A DNA stretch of 15,093 bases. It comes from Nitrospirales bacterium. Its GTDB lineage: Bacteria; Nitrospirota; Nitrospiria; Nitrospirales; UBA8639. Below the pieces are notes generated by a model. It made no database searches and had not been told where the DNA came from. It saw only the letters and a list, made by a program, of their open reading frames with translations. Each line of letters begins with the position of its first letter. Position 1 is the first letter of the stretch. The position numbers and the translations under genes were made by a program. Below, piece after piece: positions 14,675-15,093 of the stretch. The stretch covers positions 1-15,093 of the forward strand of contig JAJDBO010000413.1 of the NCBI GenBank assembly GCA_029261305.1, in the 5' to 3' direction.

Positions 14675-15093
14675 TCTCTATGGTGAGCACCAGCTTTCCT
14701 CTCACATGATGACTTTCAATTTTCTCATGAGCCTGCACGGCATCTTCTAGGGGATAGGTACCAGAGACATCTGTTTTCAATTTGCCTTGGTCAGCCATCT
14801 TTGTTAATTCATCAAGCTGTCGGGCGTTCGGCGACACAAACACGAACTCAACATTGACACCTTGGCTTTTCATGGTTTTTGCTTGATCTGGTTCGACAAT
14901 CGTAATGAGTCGGCCAGTCGAATTAAGGATGGGCACGCTGTGTTCCAGTACGTCACCTCCCACACAATCGTAGATCAGATCAATCCCCAAAGGATACCAC
15001 TCACGAATCACTGCTCGAAAATCTTGGGTTGAATAATCAATCACTCGATCAGCGCCCAAGCCGCGAACATAGTCATGATTGCGTGGGCTCGCA
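14670..15093 (-). CDS. Zinc-type (MDR) alcohol dehydrogenase / NADPH:quinone oxidoreductase, C-terminal part only
   Basis: The frame enters from the right edge and ends with TGA at 14670-14672, giving 141 residues of an incomplete gene. It begins ASPRNHDYVRGLGADRVIDY, the second strand and following helix of the Rossmann nucleotide-binding domain of medium-chain dehydrogenases. GIDLIYDCVGGDVLEHSVPIL and GRLITI follow. The C-terminus has the typical YPLEDAVQAHEKIESHHVRGKLVL ending, split here only by normal family features. The family reduces quinones or enals, or oxidises alcohols, with NAD(P)H; the substrate cannot be told. The N-terminal catalytic domain is outside the window. The last codons and stop lie inside the palindromic element, which may have replaced the original end of the gene. 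It is on the same strand as the nuclease, 127 bases upstream of it. Confidence 0.85.
   Translation of the reverse strand, partial: ASPRNHDYVRGLGADRVIDYSTQDFRAVIREWYPLGIDLIYDCVGGDVLEHSVPILNSTGRLITIVEPDQAKTMKSQGVNVEFVFVSPNARQLDELTKMADQGKLKTDVSGTYPLEDAVQAHEKIESHHVRGKLVLTIET

Overview
The window holds an almost complete inorganic-phosphate and polyphosphate locus from a Gram-negative bacterium. Every functional gene has an ordinary bacterial layout with short spacers. The gene order, the style of the small protein between phoR and pstS, and the sequence character of PPK1, PstS and the nuclease remind me of Nitrospira and related Nitrospirota. That assignment is inference from memory, not a database result. 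No rRNA, tRNA, CRISPR array, transposase or phage gene was seen.

Layout, left to right. (1) Positions 1-1098, minus strand: the N-terminus of an exopolyphosphatase (ppx/gppA type, cut by the window edge), preceded by an inositol-monophosphatase/histidinol-phosphatase-like enzyme. (2) Positions 1099-1401: a divergent intergenic region. (3) Positions 1402-3552, plus strand: polyphosphate kinase ppk1. (4) Positions 3553-3723: a convergent spacer with an imperfect hairpin. (5) Positions 3724-10373, minus strand: pstS-pstC-pstA-pstB-phoU, the high-affinity phosphate ABC transporter and its signalling partner. A terminator-like hairpin lies between pstS and pstC, and both permeases carry large extra soluble regions. 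(6) Positions 10465-10686: a small protein that looks like a mini winged helix. (7) Positions 10952-13035, minus strand: the phoB-phoR two-component system. (8) Positions 13085-14542, minus strand: a TM0106-family RecB-like nuclease with an iron-sulphur-type cysteine set and a C-terminal DEDD exonuclease-like domain. (9) Around 14606-14674: a short REP-like palindromic element. (10) From 14670 to the right edge: the C-terminal part of a zinc-type (MDR) alcohol dehydrogenase/quinone oxidoreductase.

How it works together: PhoR senses phosphate status through the PstSCAB-PhoU complex and phosphorylates PhoB, which should activate pst. Imported phosphate enters ATP, PPK1 stores it as polyphosphate, and the exopolyphosphatase releases it again. 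A direct repeat with PHO-box geometry lies upstream of pstS. The best leads beyond routine annotation are the nested hairpin between pstS and pstC, the beta-propeller and coiled-coil additions to PstC and PstA, the small winged-helix-like gene between phoR and pstS, and the palindromic element that forms the dehydrogenase stop and creates a misleading upstream start for the nuclease. I found no clearly new defence or mobile system.
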